Positions 34,993 through 45,130 of a stretch of DNA of 64,000 bases are shown here, one piece after another. The translations under genes were made by a program, and so were the position numbers. The notes beneath the pieces were generated by a model. It made no database searches and was not told where the DNA came from. It saw only the letters and a program-made list of their open reading frames with translations. Location: contig NZ_CABJDN010000003.1 in assembly GCF_902364365.1 (NCBI RefSeq), forward strand, positions 434,001 to 498,000, written 5' to 3'. Position 1 is the stretch's first letter. Each line of letters starts with the position of its first letter. Source of the DNA: Bacteroides intestinalis (lineage in GTDB: Bacteria > Bacteroidota > Bacteroidia > Bacteroidales > Bacteroidaceae).

Positions 34993-35862
34993 ATGAGTGC
35001 AAGAATTATTTTCTTCAATCTGTGTCTCGCCATGCTATGCGCATCACAAGCAAAGGCACAAATTATTGTTTCTGATGGAACGAAAATACAGAATGATACC
35101 ATCGGCGACGCACAACTCCTTGTGCAATATGAAACGCGCTGCATCATCAATCCGGAGAAACCGGAAAATGTTACGGAAGAAACCATGATGCTGGAAGTAG
35201 GCAAAAATCTCTCCAAGTTCTACAGTTACACCAAGTATGTCTGCGACTCCGTACTGGCAGTGGATTTCGCTAACAAAGCCTCACAGGAAACCATCAATGA
35301 ACACCTGAACCAATATGGGAAAAGCAAATTGGGCGAACGTACCTTCAAAGGCTATCCTACAGGAAAAGTAACTACCCTCGATGAAGTGGCAGGCATGACG
35401 CGCCTGCGTTGCGAAGAAGCGGAAGAACGTCCACAGTGGAAGATACTGGCAGAAAACGACAGTGTCCTCTCCTACCTTTGCAGCAAAGCCGAATGTCTAT
35501 TCAAAGGCCGGACATGGACGGCATGGTTTACTGCAGAAATACCCGTCAGCGAAGGTCCCTGGAAACTTTATGGACTACCCGGGCTGATACTGAAAGCCGA
35601 AGACAGTGAAGGGCATTATTCATTTACCGCTGCCGGTATGGAACAGTGCCATACATACAGGCCGATACTCTTCGATGGAAAGAAGCACGAACCGATGAAC
35701 CGCAAAGCATACAACAAAGTACACGAACGTTATTATGCCGACCCGGTAGGATTTATCACCGGAAGTATGCCGAATGTTACCGTTAAAATAAGCGATGAAC
35801 AGGGTAATGCAACCAAGAATCCGAAGAATGTTCCTTATAATCCGTTGGAACGAGAAAAATGA
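34993..35862 (+). CDS. GLPGLI family protein
   Basis: 289 residues with signal peptide (cleavage after SQAKAQ). The family signature is seen as WKLYGLPGLILKAED, with the upstream block WTAWFTAEIPVSEGP. GLPGLI proteins are periplasmic or surface proteins of Bacteroidetes, usually encoded next to an outer-membrane barrel protein, as here. Their biochemical function is not established. The pair is divergent from a two-component system, which could control it. Confidence 0.88.
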   Translation: MSARIIFFNLCLAMLCASQAKAQIIVSDGTKIQNDTIGDAQLLVQYETRCIINPEKPENVTEETMMLEVGKNLSKFYSYTKYVCDSVLAVDFANKASQETINEHLNQYGKSKLGERTFKGYPTGKVTTLDEVAGMTRLRCEEAEERPQWKILAENDSVLSYLCSKAECLFKGRTWTAWFTAEIPVSEGPWKLYGLPGLILKAEDSEGHYSFTAAGMEQCHTYRPILFDGKKHEPMNRKAYNKVHERYYADPVGFITGSMPNVTVKISDEQGNATKNPKNVPYNPLEREK

Positions 35863-35978
35863 GCTACAAGCTACAGGCTACCAGTGACAAGTAGCTACGC
35901 TATACTCGTAGAAAAATAAAACCTGACAATCGGTCTATAAAAGGTGCTATTTCATTACATACATGATTGTTTCTGAAC

Positions 35979-36060
35979 TCAGTCGCATATTTAGGGTACC
36001 TCAGTATGATACTTAGGGTATCTCAGTATCATACTTAGGGTACCTCAGTCCTATACTTAG
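35979..36060. repeat. 22-bp tandem repeat upstream of the barrel gene
   Basis: Three full units at 35991-36012, 36013-36034 and 36035-36056 (core TTAGGGTACCTCAG, then TATGATAC-like), with partial units on both sides. The period is close to two helical turns. The array is about 110 bp upstream of the barrel gene. The surrounding 303 bp (35863-36165) hold no gene. Confidence 0.75.
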
Positions 36061-36165
36061 ACAGTTTCCTTCTTATCCACTGATAATCAAGAGATTACAA
36101 AAGATAAATAATTGTATATAAATTAAGACAAGTCTCAAATACTAATTATTCAATTATTTCAGCAT

Positions 36166-38700
36166 ATGAATAAAAGACTTATTATTTTGTTTTTTCTGTT
36201 TCTCTTTCCTTTCTTGTCGTCTACCTACGCCCAGACATTGAGCGGCAAGATAACAGATGCAGAAACCAATCAACCGCTGGAGGCAGTCATGATCAGTGTA
36301 TTGCGCGGAAACACAACGATAGACTATGCACTAACCGATGCCAAAGGGCAATTTTCTTTGCCGTGGAAGCATAGCGGAACGCTGCAACTCAGTATCTCTT
36401 TGTTAGGCTATAAGAGAGAAATACGAAATATCAATGCGGCAGGAACCCTGAATCTTAGCTTGCAACCGGAAGCTATCGTGCTGAAAGAAGTACAGATACG
36501 TCCGGGGCGCATCAATACCCGGAAAGATACGGTAAGATATGATCTGGCACAGTTTGCGTCCTCTAAAGATTTGCATATCAAGGATGTATTGAAGAAACTT
36601 CCGGGCGTGGATGTCGATGAAAATGGACAAGTTAAGTACAAAGGGAAAGCCATCGACCACTACTTTGTAGAAGGAATGGACGTCACAGGCGGACGCTACA
36701 ACCAGATCAACAATAACCTGAATGCCAAAGCTGTGAAAACGGCCGAAATCATGGAAAACTATCAGTCCGTAAAGGCACTGAAAGGAAAGATTAACTCTGA
36801 AGAAGTGGCACTGAACCTGAAACTCGATCCGAAAGCACGGGACCAATGGATAGCTAACATCACACTGGGTGCCGGATGGAGCGATGACAATGATAAACTC
36901 CTATGGGAAGGCGGGCTGAATGCCCTTCAACTGGGCAAAGGTAAGCAGAGTGTCTATAATTACAAGACGAATAACAATGGCAAGGACCTCAGCGACGAAC
37001 AGACAATATTGACAGGAAGCGGTTGGCAGGAAGTGCCACTTTCCGGTTTTCTATCACAGCCGGGCATCAGTGCACCGTTGGATAAAAAACGGTTATTGTT
37101 TAATGAGACGCACACCCTGAATGGCAACCGGATGTACAAATGGAATGAAGATCGCAGTTTACGTATGCAAGCCGGATACACCCATGACGTGATCCGGCAA
37201 CAACGGGGAAATACGCAAGTCTATTATCAGCCAACGGATACCATACAAATAGATGAAACTTATCATTATCACCTGAGAAGCGATGCCGCCAATCTGGAAC
37301 TTCGTTATGAAGATAACAGCAATCGCAACTATATATCCAACCGCTTCACAATGGATGGAGAATTAAACCATGGACGTTCGGAAGAGCTCGGACAAACTCT
37401 ACGAACTTCCCGGCTGAGTGCGGGAAATTATTTCAATCTCATCCGGAACCGGGAAAGCAGTACCTGGGAATTCCGCTCGGCAACACAGTATGCTTACCAG
37501 CCCGCATCTTTATTGCTTGAAGAAGGAAAAAGCAAATTCAATCAGCACAGCTTCTATACTGATAATAGTGCGGCATATCTGCGCAAGTACAACGGCTTTA
37601 CCCGGCAATACAAAGCAGGAATACAAGGAGAACGGGCAACAATGAGGTATACTCCACCTACACAACCTAATGACTTCAACGCCTCTAACCTGTCGTTGTA
37701 TTTCAACCCCTATTTCCAGTTGCAACGGGGTAAATGGCTGGCTACACTTTCGTTACCCCTAAAAGCCCAGCGATACTTCTCACAACAACGTTCATTCCTC
37801 TTCTTCAATCCGTCCACGTATTTGCGTTACAAACTGGATTATCATTGGACGTTCTCTCTCTATGGCAGCCTGAAACGTTCGGCAGGAGACTTCTCCGACC
37901 TATATCCGGGACTTTACCAAACCGACTACCGTACCTGGCGAAGCGGTAACGGCCTTTTCCCTACAAGCACTACGCAGACTTATAATCTCTATGGTGAATA
38001 TAAAAACACCGTGCAGGAATTCTTTGTCACAGCCTCACTGACCTACAGTCGCAGTAACCGGAATACCCTCTTTGAGCAAAGTGTTTCTGAAAATGCAATC
38101 GTCTACACCCGACGTGAGCTGCCGAATCACAGCGATAGTTGGAACCTCAGCAGTACCTTGTCCAAAGGCATATACGACTGGCATCTGAAAACCTCTCTTA
38201 CCCTGCTGCTCAGTCGTAGCAACGGTGAGCAACTTACGCGCCTGGCTGATAGCGATCCGCAAAGTCTTTTGCAAACTTACCGTTATGATTATCTGAAAGC
38301 AGAACCTAAGGTTATATGGTCGCCCGCAGATCTCTTTGAAGCAGAGTATCATGCGACATTGGGATATGGTGGTAGCAAGATAGGAAGCGATACCCGCCTC
38401 AGCCCACTGCTGGACTTTGTACAACGGCTACACCTCACATTCAGCATCGGACAAGTAGACCTGCGCCTTTCCGGCGAACATTACCGGAATGACTTAGGAG
38501 AACATACGCATCTCAACACTGTGTTTGCAGATGCATCCCTTATCTATAAAAGAAAAAAATGGAGATTGGAAGCAAGTCTCAACAATCTCTTCAACAAGAA
38601 GGAGTATGCTTACACGACGTATTCAGCCACCCAAAGTTATACTTCGCGACTGAATATACGTCCGAGGGAAGCCATGATGACGGTAAATTATCAGTTTTAA
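36166..38700 (+). CDS. TonB-receptor-like outer-membrane beta-barrel protein with carboxypeptidase-regulatory domain
   Basis: 844 residues. Signal peptide to about residue 22 (STYAQTLSG). A carboxypeptidase-regulatory-like domain follows (LSGKITDAETNQPLEAVMIS, about 23-105). A plug-like region has LKKLPGVDVDENGQVKYKG and NNNLNAKAVKTAEIM. The remainder is aromatic-rich beta-barrel ending in VNYQF with a terminal Phe. It is the usual outer-membrane partner of GLPGLI proteins. A classical TonB box is not obvious. Substrate unknown. Confidence 0.85.
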   Translation: MNKRLIILFFLFLFPFLSSTYAQTLSGKITDAETNQPLEAVMISVLRGNTTIDYALTDAKGQFSLPWKHSGTLQLSISLLGYKREIRNINAAGTLNLSLQPEAIVLKEVQIRPGRINTRKDTVRYDLAQFASSKDLHIKDVLKKLPGVDVDENGQVKYKGKAIDHYFVEGMDVTGGRYNQINNNLNAKAVKTAEIMENYQSVKALKGKINSEEVALNLKLDPKARDQWIANITLGAGWSDDNDKLLWEGGLNALQLGKGKQSVYNYKTNNNGKDLSDEQTILTGSGWQEVPLSGFLSQPGISAPLDKKRLLFNETHTLNGNRMYKWNEDRSLRMQAGYTHDVIRQQRGNTQVYYQPTDTIQIDETYHYHLRSDAANLELRYEDNSNRNYISNRFTMDGELNHGRSEELGQTLRTSRLSAGNYFNLIRNRESSTWEFRSATQYAYQPASLLLEEGKSKFNQHSFYTDNSAAYLRKYNGFTRQYKAGIQGERATMRYTPPTQPNDFNASNLSLYFNPYFQLQRGKWLATLSLPLKAQRYFSQQRSFLFFNPSTYLRYKLDYHWTFSLYGSLKRSAGDFSDLYPGLYQTDYRTWRSGNGLFPTSTTQTYNLYGEYKNTVQEFFVTASLTYSRSNRNTLFEQSVSENAIVYTRRELPNHSDSWNLSSTLSKGIYDWHLKTSLTLLLSRSNGEQLTRLADSDPQSLLQTYRYDYLKAEPKVIWSPADLFEAEYHATLGYGGSKIGSDTRLSPLLDFVQRLHLTFSIGQVDLRLSGEHYRNDLGEHTHLNTVFADASLIYKRKKWRLEASLNNLFNKKEYAYTTYSATQSYTSRLNIRPREAMMTVNYQF

Positions 38701-38701
38701 T

Positions 38702-39373
38702 CTATAATACCATTACTGTGGAATAGATGAGTATTCCCAATATGGTTAATCCTCCAACCAATATCGGAGCATAAATACAGGGAACTTTCTTCATGGTCTT
38801 ATATCCACTGACTTTCAGGAAGAGGCGATATACAATGTATGCTGCAATCAATCCGATAAGCGTACCTGCCAGAAGGTCACCCGGATAATGTACTCCCAGG
38901 TAAATGCGTGAATAGCAGGTCAGCAGTGCCCATCCCATTATAAACACGGTGAGCCATCGCTTACGGAAAAGGAACCAGATAAAGAATGCCAGCCCGAAAG
39001 TATTGGCAGCATGACAAGAGGGAAAACCATAACGCCCACCCCGATAACCATTTACAATATGTACCATTTCGGATATCGGATTTTCCTGATTAGCCGGGCG
39101 AAGACGCTCCACATAAGGACGTATCAATGTTGCACCTGTCTGGTCGGCAATGGTAATGACAAGTGCTAACCCAATCATGCAGAACAAAGTCACTTTCCAG
39201 TGGAAATTGCGCAGCATGACATACCAGATAGCAGCATACATAGGAACCCAAATCCATTTACCACTATATGCACTCATAAAATAATCAAAGAACGGACTGT
39301 GCATCCGGTTGATGGAGAGGAATATATCAGTATCAATATCGACTACCTGATTCAAAACGTCTAATAGCATCAT
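38702..39373 (-). CDS. PAP2-family membrane phosphatase
   Basis: 223 residues with six membrane segments. Phosphatase motifs are RPYVERLRP (C1), YGFPSCHAAN (C2, PSCH where PSGH is usual) and SRIYLGVHYPGD (C3), all with the catalytic Arg and His. It probably dephosphorylates a lipid such as undecaprenyl pyrophosphate, phosphatidate or a lipid A-type substrate. It lies 6 bp downstream of the LtaS-like gene, so a joint role in envelope lipid phosphate chemistry is likely. Confidence 0.85.
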   Translation of the reverse strand: MMLLDVLNQVVDIDTDIFLSINRMHSPFFDYFMSAYSGKWIWVPMYAAIWYVMLRNFHWKVTLFCMIGLALVITIADQTGATLIRPYVERLRPANQENPISEMVHIVNGYRGGRYGFPSCHAANTFGLAFFIWFLFRKRWLTVFIMGWALLTCYSRIYLGVHYPGDLLAGTLIGLIAAYIVYRLFLKVSGYKTMKKVPCIYAPILVGGLTILGILIYSTVMVL

Positions 39374-39379
39374 CTTGTT

Positions 39380-41257
39380 TTATCTTTTAGCAATGTCATC
39401 ATACAATTTCTGTAAATAAGCCTTGCCTGGCAGCAAGTTCTCTCCTTTCGCACTGCCTTCATCTACTGCTACAGCATCTGCTTCACAGTTAAATATCAGC
39501 AGGTTTTCCGGTGTTACCATACCGAAAAGATCCGGAACTGCAAAAAAAGCAAAGTGAGGAGAAGCAGGATTCAGCATGTCTTTGCTGAATACAAACTTCT
39601 GATGAGGCAAGGATAATTGTGCCAACAAAGTAGCAGCAATATCATGTTGGGAACCGTACACATCAATACGTCTTGGTTCGCTAATTGCACCGCCAACCAA
39701 CAACAGAGGTATCTGATAGCGGTCTACCGACTGATTATTCAATTGTTCGGGATATGCCCCCAGATGGTCGGGCACAAAAACTATTACCGTATTCTTCCAC
39801 TGCGGCAATTCACGGAAACGCTTCACAAAGTCACCTACACAACTGTCAGTATAGGCAAAAGCATTCAAACGATCATTCGCCAGACGACGATAGGGAACCT
39901 CAAAAGGCTCATGACTGCTGGAGGTCTGCAATACCCGGTAGAACGGACGGGGATTATCTGCCGTAATTGTATCCGCCGCTTCAGCCTTTATATCTTCCAA
40001 CAGACGATTGAAGACAAGATGATCGTGTGCCCCCCATTTACTCAAACGCTCTGATACGGAGAAGTCCTGATCCGAAACAATACCTTCAAAACCGGAAGAC
40101 ATCAGGTAAGAACGCATATTCGTAAAGTCGGCATCACCCCCATAATAATATTTGGTACGGTATCCGGCATCGCGCAGACTGCCTGCAATAGCAGGAAGAT
40201 TCTGGGTCTTGCGGGGGTACTTCATGATACTGGTGGTAGGCTGTGCTGGATAACCGCTCAGAATGGATACCAATCCACGGTCTGTACGGAAGCTATTGGC
40301 AAAAAAATTCGTAAAGAGTACTCCTTCACTTGCCAGGCTATCCATCTGCACGGCAATGTCCGGTTCTCCTCCCAGAGTGGTCATCAACTTAGATGAGAAA
40401 CTCTCCAGTATGACGAAAATGACATTCGGACGTTCTGTTTTGAATAAAGCCGTACGCAAAGTATCGGGAACTACCGCAGTGCTATCCAGTACCTGCGGAT
40501 CTACCAGCTTCTTCATCAGTTCATCTGCCTGTGCCGCTTCCATAAAACGGTATTGTTTACTGAAATCTTTTTGCTTGGAAAGAGATTCCATCAAGCTGAA
40601 CGCCGGATTGATAGCTGCATGATTCAGTCGTTGGTTAGAACTGAAATAGGCTTTACCAGTGTTCATCGTAGAAACGGTGAAGCCACCACGGATAGGAATA
40701 AAAAGCAGGGCAGTAAGTAACAACATGATACCCGATACGGACAGACGGCGATAAGGCAACTTCAGCCTTTTCCAAATGCCTTTCTGTACCCAAAGGAAAA
40801 TCACGTAAAGTAAGGATGCATATATGATCATGGCCACTATTCCGCCTGTCATCTGCCATATATTCATGCTGGCAAATGCATCTTTAGGAGAAGAGAAGAA
40901 ATAGAAGAGCGGGGTGGCATCCAAACGGAATCCCCAATACTCATATAAACCTAAATCAACAATGAAAATGACAGCGAGTAAAATAGCAATGAAGAAATAA
41001 TAACCATTCCAGATACTACGGAGTGTCTTGGAAAGTGTCCAGGCGGACGCAATAAAAAGTAATCCGGGGATAGCCGTTAAATATCCGGCCAGTGAGAGGT
41101 CAAGGGGTAAACCATTCCAGATAACCAGGAAAGGATCTGTCCAGGAAGTACCTGCATACAAAGAACTGTAGTAAAGTATAAATAACGGTTTCTGCAATAT
41201 AAAGATACAGACGAAAAGGATGTACGTCTTTATCAATCCTATAAGCCTTTCTTTCAT
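39380..41257 (-). CDS. LTA synthase-like sulfatase-fold transferase
   Basis: 625 residues. Five membrane segments (about 5-190) precede a periplasmic alkaline-phosphatase/sulfatase domain. Metal and catalytic motifs are FVILESFSS (Glu), NSFRTDRGLVSILSG (the Thr nucleophile position), TKYYYGGDADF and VFVPDHLGAYP. This is the LtaS/MdoB family, which transfers phosphoglycerol or phosphoethanolamine. Bacteroides does not make lipoteichoic acid, so modification of a glycan or lipid is inferred. The PAP2 gene follows and may recycle its lipid product. Confidence 0.85.
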   Translation of the reverse strand: MKERLIGLIKTYILFVCIFILQKPLFILYYSSLYAGTSWTDPFLVIWNGLPLDLSLAGYLTAIPGLLFIASAWTLSKTLRSIWNGYYFFIAILLAVIFIVDLGLYEYWGFRLDATPLFYFFSSPKDAFASMNIWQMTGGIVAMIIYASLLYVIFLWVQKGIWKRLKLPYRRLSVSGIMLLLTALLFIPIRGGFTVSTMNTGKAYFSSNQRLNHAAINPAFSLMESLSKQKDFSKQYRFMEAAQADELMKKLVDPQVLDSTAVVPDTLRTALFKTERPNVIFVILESFSSKLMTTLGGEPDIAVQMDSLASEGVLFTNFFANSFRTDRGLVSILSGYPAQPTTSIMKYPRKTQNLPAIAGSLRDAGYRTKYYYGGDADFTNMRSYLMSSGFEGIVSDQDFSVSERLSKWGAHDHLVFNRLLEDIKAEAADTITADNPRPFYRVLQTSSSHEPFEVPYRRLANDRLNAFAYTDSCVGDFVKRFRELPQWKNTVIVFVPDHLGAYPEQLNNQSVDRYQIPLLLVGGAISEPRRIDVYGSQHDIAATLLAQLSLPHQKFVFSKDMLNPASPHFAFFAVPDLFGMVTPENLLIFNCEADAVAVDEGSAKGENLLPGKAYLQKLYDDIAKR

Positions 41258-41370
41258 CAGCTTTTTCTTGTTTTATATTTATATTGAGCGCAAAAATAGT
41301 TGTTTTATTCTATTTTACGCCAATATTGTTCAAGAAAACCGTGAAAGATAGGCTTATAAGAGTATTTTTA

Positions 41371-42027
41371 TTATCCGTTTACACGTTTATAGTCTTCCAG
41401 GAACTTTTTCAGTCCGGAATCCGTCAATGGATGATTAAGCAGGCCTTTAATGGCAGACAATGGACAAGTTGCTACATCGGCACCTACTTCAATGCATTGC
41501 ATTATGTGTGCTGTATGACGAATAGAAGCCGCAAGAACTTGTGTGGTATAGCCGTAATACCGATACATTTCCACAATCTTACCTACCAGTGCAATACCAT
41601 CCTCACAGATATCATCCAGACGTCCCACAAACGGAGATACATAAGTAGCTCCCGCTTTGGCAGCCAGCAAAGCTTGTCCTACAGAAAATACCAATGTGCA
41701 ATTGGTACGAATACCTTTGGAAGTGAAATATTTGATAGCCTTGATACCATCTGCGATACAGGGAACTTTTACTACGATATGCGGGTTGAGTGCGGCAAGC
41801 TCTTCGCCTTCCTTAATCATACCTTCATACTCCGTAGCAATTACCTCGGCACTGACATCACCTTGTACGATATTGCAGATATCCACATAGTGTTTCCGCT
41901 GATTATCTACTCCTTTGATGCCCTCTTTCGCCATAAGCGAAGGGTTGGTGGTCACTCCATCGAGAACGCCCATATCATAGGCTTCCTTGATCTGGTCTAA
42001 ATTTGCAGTGTCAATAAAGAATTTCAT
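41371..42027 (-). CDS. fsa: transaldolase / fructose-6-phosphate aldolase-like
   Basis: 218 residues, the short TalC/FsaA type. The N-terminus MKFFIDTANLDQIKEA and GVTTNPSL are diagnostic. The Schiff-base Lys is K87 in HIVVKVPC, and TLVFSVGQALLAAKAGATYVSPFVGRLDD completes the barrel. It transfers or cleaves a dihydroxyacetone unit in sugar-phosphate metabolism. Whether it is a transaldolase or an F6P aldolase cannot be settled by eye. It appears to be monocistronic. Confidence 0.9.
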   Translation of the reverse strand: MKFFIDTANLDQIKEAYDMGVLDGVTTNPSLMAKEGIKGVDNQRKHYVDICNIVQGDVSAEVIATEYEGMIKEGEELAALNPHIVVKVPCIADGIKAIKYFTSKGIRTNCTLVFSVGQALLAAKAGATYVSPFVGRLDDICEDGIALVGKIVEMYRYYGYTTQVLAASIRHTAHIMQCIEVGADVATCPLSAIKGLLNHPLTDSGLKKFLEDYKRVNG

Positions 42028-42145
42028 GGCATAAACTGTTTATTGTGATTAAAATATAAATCGACATAAAATGAAATATCAAAATATGAAGCATATATAA
42101 TATAAAAACAGATAGTTTAGTTAAATGTTTTCAGTTTATACCGTT

Positions 42146-43174
42146 TTATCCCAATAAAGAGGAAAACAAGGTAATAACCCAATAAACCCCGGCTGCCAGA
42201 AGACCACTCACCGGAATAGTCAACACCCAGGCAATCATCAGGCTTTTCGTTACACCCCAACGTACAGCAGAAAGCCGTTTAGTAGCACCAACTCCAATAA
42301 TAGCTCCGGTAATTGTATGTGTAGTGCTAACCGGAATCTTTAAAAACTCCGTAAGATACAGGGTAAAGGCACCGGCAGTTTCTGCAACAACACCTTCCAA
42401 AGGTGTTACCTTCGTTATTCTGGTACCCATTGTTTTCACAATCTTCCATCCACCGGACATCGTGCCAAGCGAAATAGCAGTAAAGCAGGAAAAAGCGACC
42501 CAATCCGGCAAATCCTCAATACTGTTTATTCCCATGCCTAAACCTTCTGAATGAGCAGCTATCATAGCTGCCGCTATAATACCCATTACCTTCTGTGAAT
42601 CATTCAGGCCGTGCCCTATACTAAACATTGCCGAAGACACCAGTTGCAATTTCTTGAACCAAACCTCGGCCGTATGGGGATGTGCACGTCGGCAAGCATA
42701 TAAAACCAATAAGGTAAATCCGAAAGCAACAATCATTCCTATCAAAGGAGCCAGAAAAATAAAGGCTGCGATTTTCAGAATGATATTGAGTTGAATGGCA
42801 TCGAAACCGTGAGCCATAATAGCAGCTCCTGCAAATCCACCGATAAGGGTATGCGAAGAAGATGAAGGAATGCCTCTCCACCAGGTAAACAGATTCCATG
42901 CAATAGCAGCGATCACTCCCGATAAAATAATCGGTAGTGTGATATACTGTTCCACCACAGTCTTAGACACCGTGTTAGCTATACCGAAACCTCCAATCAG
43001 ATACTTGGCAATAAAGAATGCAACAAAATTAAAAAAAGCTGCCCATATTACTGCCTGAAAAGGAGTAAGAACTTTGGTTGATACAATGGTAGCTATTGAA
43101 TTTGCTGCATCGTGGAAACCATTGATATAATCGAATATCAGAGCCAATACAATAATTATTACTAATAATTCCAT
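42146..43174 (-). CDS. pit: PiT-type inorganic phosphate transporter
   Basis: 342 residues with about ten membrane helices. The two PiT signatures are present: FDYINGFHDAANSIATIVST at the start, and GHGLNDSQKVMGIIAAAMIA, with the matching C-terminal block FLKIPVSTTHTITGAIIG. It takes up phosphate with a cation. It is downstream of the DUF47 gene by 14 bp, the usual pair. Confidence 0.9.
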   Translation of the reverse strand: MELLVIIIVLALIFDYINGFHDAANSIATIVSTKVLTPFQAVIWAAFFNFVAFFIAKYLIGGFGIANTVSKTVVEQYITLPIILSGVIAAIAWNLFTWWRGIPSSSSHTLIGGFAGAAIMAHGFDAIQLNIILKIAAFIFLAPLIGMIVAFGFTLLVLYACRRAHPHTAEVWFKKLQLVSSAMFSIGHGLNDSQKVMGIIAAAMIAAHSEGLGMGINSIEDLPDWVAFSCFTAISLGTMSGGWKIVKTMGTRITKVTPLEGVVAETAGAFTLYLTEFLKIPVSTTHTITGAIIGVGATKRLSAVRWGVTKSLMIAWVLTIPVSGLLAAGVYWVITLFSSLLG

Positions 43175-43188
43175 GTTCTCAGCTTCTT

Positions 43189-43836
43189 CTATGCGTATTT
43201 GATAATCAGGTTCTTCAATATCTTACCCACATGTTCTGCCACATCGGTCGTTTTTTCCAGTTCATGCATGATCTCTTTTATTTTAATGAGTTCAATGCAA
43301 TCCTTTTCTTCTTCAAAAAGTTTCGTGATAAAGAGTTCATATACATCATCTGCCTGATTTTCTATATCATGCAACTTATTGCAGTATCCACGTAATGCCG
43401 CCGGTTTCTTGCGAAAAGTCTCCAATTCATCCATTGCTTTACCAATGCAAACAGCCTCTTGCTGAATCAAGCGGCTAAGTTCCTTTCCACTATCAGAGAT
43501 CGGGTGGGGATTATAAATATGAATACGTTTGGCGCAACTATTTATCCCATCTATAACATCATCCATAGTTGATGCCAAAGCATGAATATCTTCACGATCA
43601 AAAGGAGTAATAAAAGTGGTTCCAAGTTCGTCAAGGATTAAGTGGGTCAATTTGTCTCCTTCACGTTCCAGGTCTTTTATTCTTTTATAATAATCAGCTC
43701 TCTCTTCCAGTTTATCATGTTGCAGACTTTCAACTAAAAGAGCCGATGATGCAGTCAAAATCTCAGACAGTTGTTTCAACAAAGGAAAGAATTTAGGTTC
43801 TTTGGGAGTAAACCTACTAAAAAAGGAATTTTTCAT
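43189..43836 (-). CDS. DUF47 / PhoU-like phosphate transport accessory protein
   Basis: 215 residues, all helical. Typical blocks are ADYYKRIKDLEREGDKLTH, TPFDREDIHALASTMDDVID and IKIKEIMHELEKTTDVAEHVG. Proteins of this family are encoded with PiT transporters and are thought to regulate them. It is 18 bp after the DedA gene and 14 bp before pit. Confidence 0.9.
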   Translation of the reverse strand: MKNSFFSRFTPKEPKFFPLLKQLSEILTASSALLVESLQHDKLEERADYYKRIKDLEREGDKLTHLILDELGTTFITPFDREDIHALASTMDDVIDGINSCAKRIHIYNPHPISDSGKELSRLIQQEAVCIGKAMDELETFRKKPAALRGYCNKLHDIENQADDVYELFITKLFEEEKDCIELIKIKEIMHELEKTTDVAEHVGKILKNLIIKYA

Positions 43837-43854
43837 AAGAATAAATGTATCTAA

Positions 43855-44502
43855 TTATTTTTGTTTCTTTGATTTCATTTTTGCGCGTGCCACCTCTATT
43901 ATGGCAGGCAATATGGAAATTACGATGATTGCTACGATCAGCAGTTTAAGATTCTCTTGTACCACCGGAAGGTCTCCGAAGAAATACCCGGCATAACAGA
44001 AAAGCGCTACCCAAGCAGCTCCTCCCACCAGATTGTATACCATGAAATAGTAATAATGCATCTTCCCCATTCCAGCTACAAATGGAGCAAAAGTGCGCAC
44101 AATGGGAACAAACCTTGCTATGATTATAGTCTTACCACCATATTTTTTATAAAATTCATGTGTCTTATCCAAATGACTTTGCTTGAATATTCTGGAATTG
44201 GGATTATTAAACAACTTGCGCCCAAAGAGATGCCCTATCATATAGTTACAAGAATCTCCCAACACAGCAGCAAAAAACAAAATCAAAGCAAGGATATTTA
44301 CTTCAAGCGGAGTTCCGGGTAACGCAGCTATAGCCCCTGCCACAAAAAGCAATGAATCCCCCGGAAGGAAAGGAGTAACCACCAAACCCGTTTCACAAAA
44401 AACGATTATGAATAATATTACATAAGTCCAAGTGTGATATTCCTGCACAATGTTTATCATATATTGATCAATGTGAAGAATAAAATCTAATATAAATTCC
44501 AT
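43855..44502 (-). CDS. DedA family membrane protein
   Basis: 215 residues from the ATG at 44502; an upstream in-frame ATG at 44544 adds 14 residues that look non-native. Family blocks are [34 protein letters not shown] and [23 protein letters not shown], which includes the conserved acidic and Arg residues. DedA proteins help recycle undecaprenyl phosphate or flip phospholipids. Head gene of the dedA-DUF47-pit run. Confidence 0.9.
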   Translation of the reverse strand: MEFILDFILHIDQYMINIVQEYHTWTYVILFIIVFCETGLVVTPFLPGDSLLFVAGAIAALPGTPLEVNILALILFFAAVLGDSCNYMIGHLFGRKLFNNPNSRIFKQSHLDKTHEFYKKYGGKTIIIARFVPIVRTFAPFVAGMGKMHYYYFMVYNLVGGAAWVALFCYAGYFFGDLPVVQENLKLLIVAIIVISILPAIIEVARAKMKSKKQK

Positions 44503-44647
44503 TACATATTGATTATTAGCATATAAAATATATACATATCCCACAACAGAGGCAAAGCTCTCCAGCTATTCCCTGTGACAGAAATATATATGAATTGAAG
44601 TAATAAGAAGATTATAAGACACAAATGCCTTATAAAGAAAGGAAGAT

Positions 44648-45061
44648 TTAAATAATAATATGTCTTAAAGCATAGATATAATATCTACTGGAATATTGAG
44701 TAAGTGAAATAGGATGTGGAAAAGAAATTCTTTTTTCTTCGGGAAGTAAGACTTTTATGGATTTAACGATCTTAGCTACAACAGAAAATGCATTGAACCT
44801 TAAAAGCTGTGAGGAAGGAACATTCGTACGTGAAACAGATGTTGCTATATTTCCAATAGCCTTACCTGCATATTCTCCACCATAAACCACCTTTTTACAT
44901 TGCTCGGCATCCGCACTAGATACATTACATTCCGTTTTTCCCGGTTGCAGTTCCGTTAGACGAAGTTCTTTATACTCCTTCACATCACCGGATACAGATT
45001 CGAATCCTGATATAAGGAATACACCTAACAATATACAACACAAAAGTACATACTTCGCCAT
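44648..45061 (-). CDS. small secreted protein, unknown
   Basis: 137 residues with a hydrophobic N-terminal signal (MAKYVLLCCILLGVFLISGF). The mature part has three scattered Cys, a Gly/Ala-rich patch (GGEYAGKAIGNIATSVS) and a basic, aromatic C-terminus. I recognise no family. No clear operon partner exists; gaps of about 70 and 145 bp lie on either side. Confidence 0.45.
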   Translation of the reverse strand: MAKYVLLCCILLGVFLISGFESVSGDVKEYKELRLTELQPGKTECNVSSADAEQCKKVVYGGEYAGKAIGNIATSVSRTNVPSSQLLRFNAFSVVAKIVKSIKVLLPEEKRISFPHPISLTQYSSRYYIYALRHIII

Positions 45062-45130
45062 AACGGCTGCAAATATAAAAAGTATTTTTCAGAGATAAAT
45101 CATTTTAGTTCTTTATCTTGCAAACCTCTT

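Noticed and set aside
35979..36060. Possible CRISPR array
   Set aside because: The 22-bp units are contiguous, without unique spacers, and no cas gene is present.
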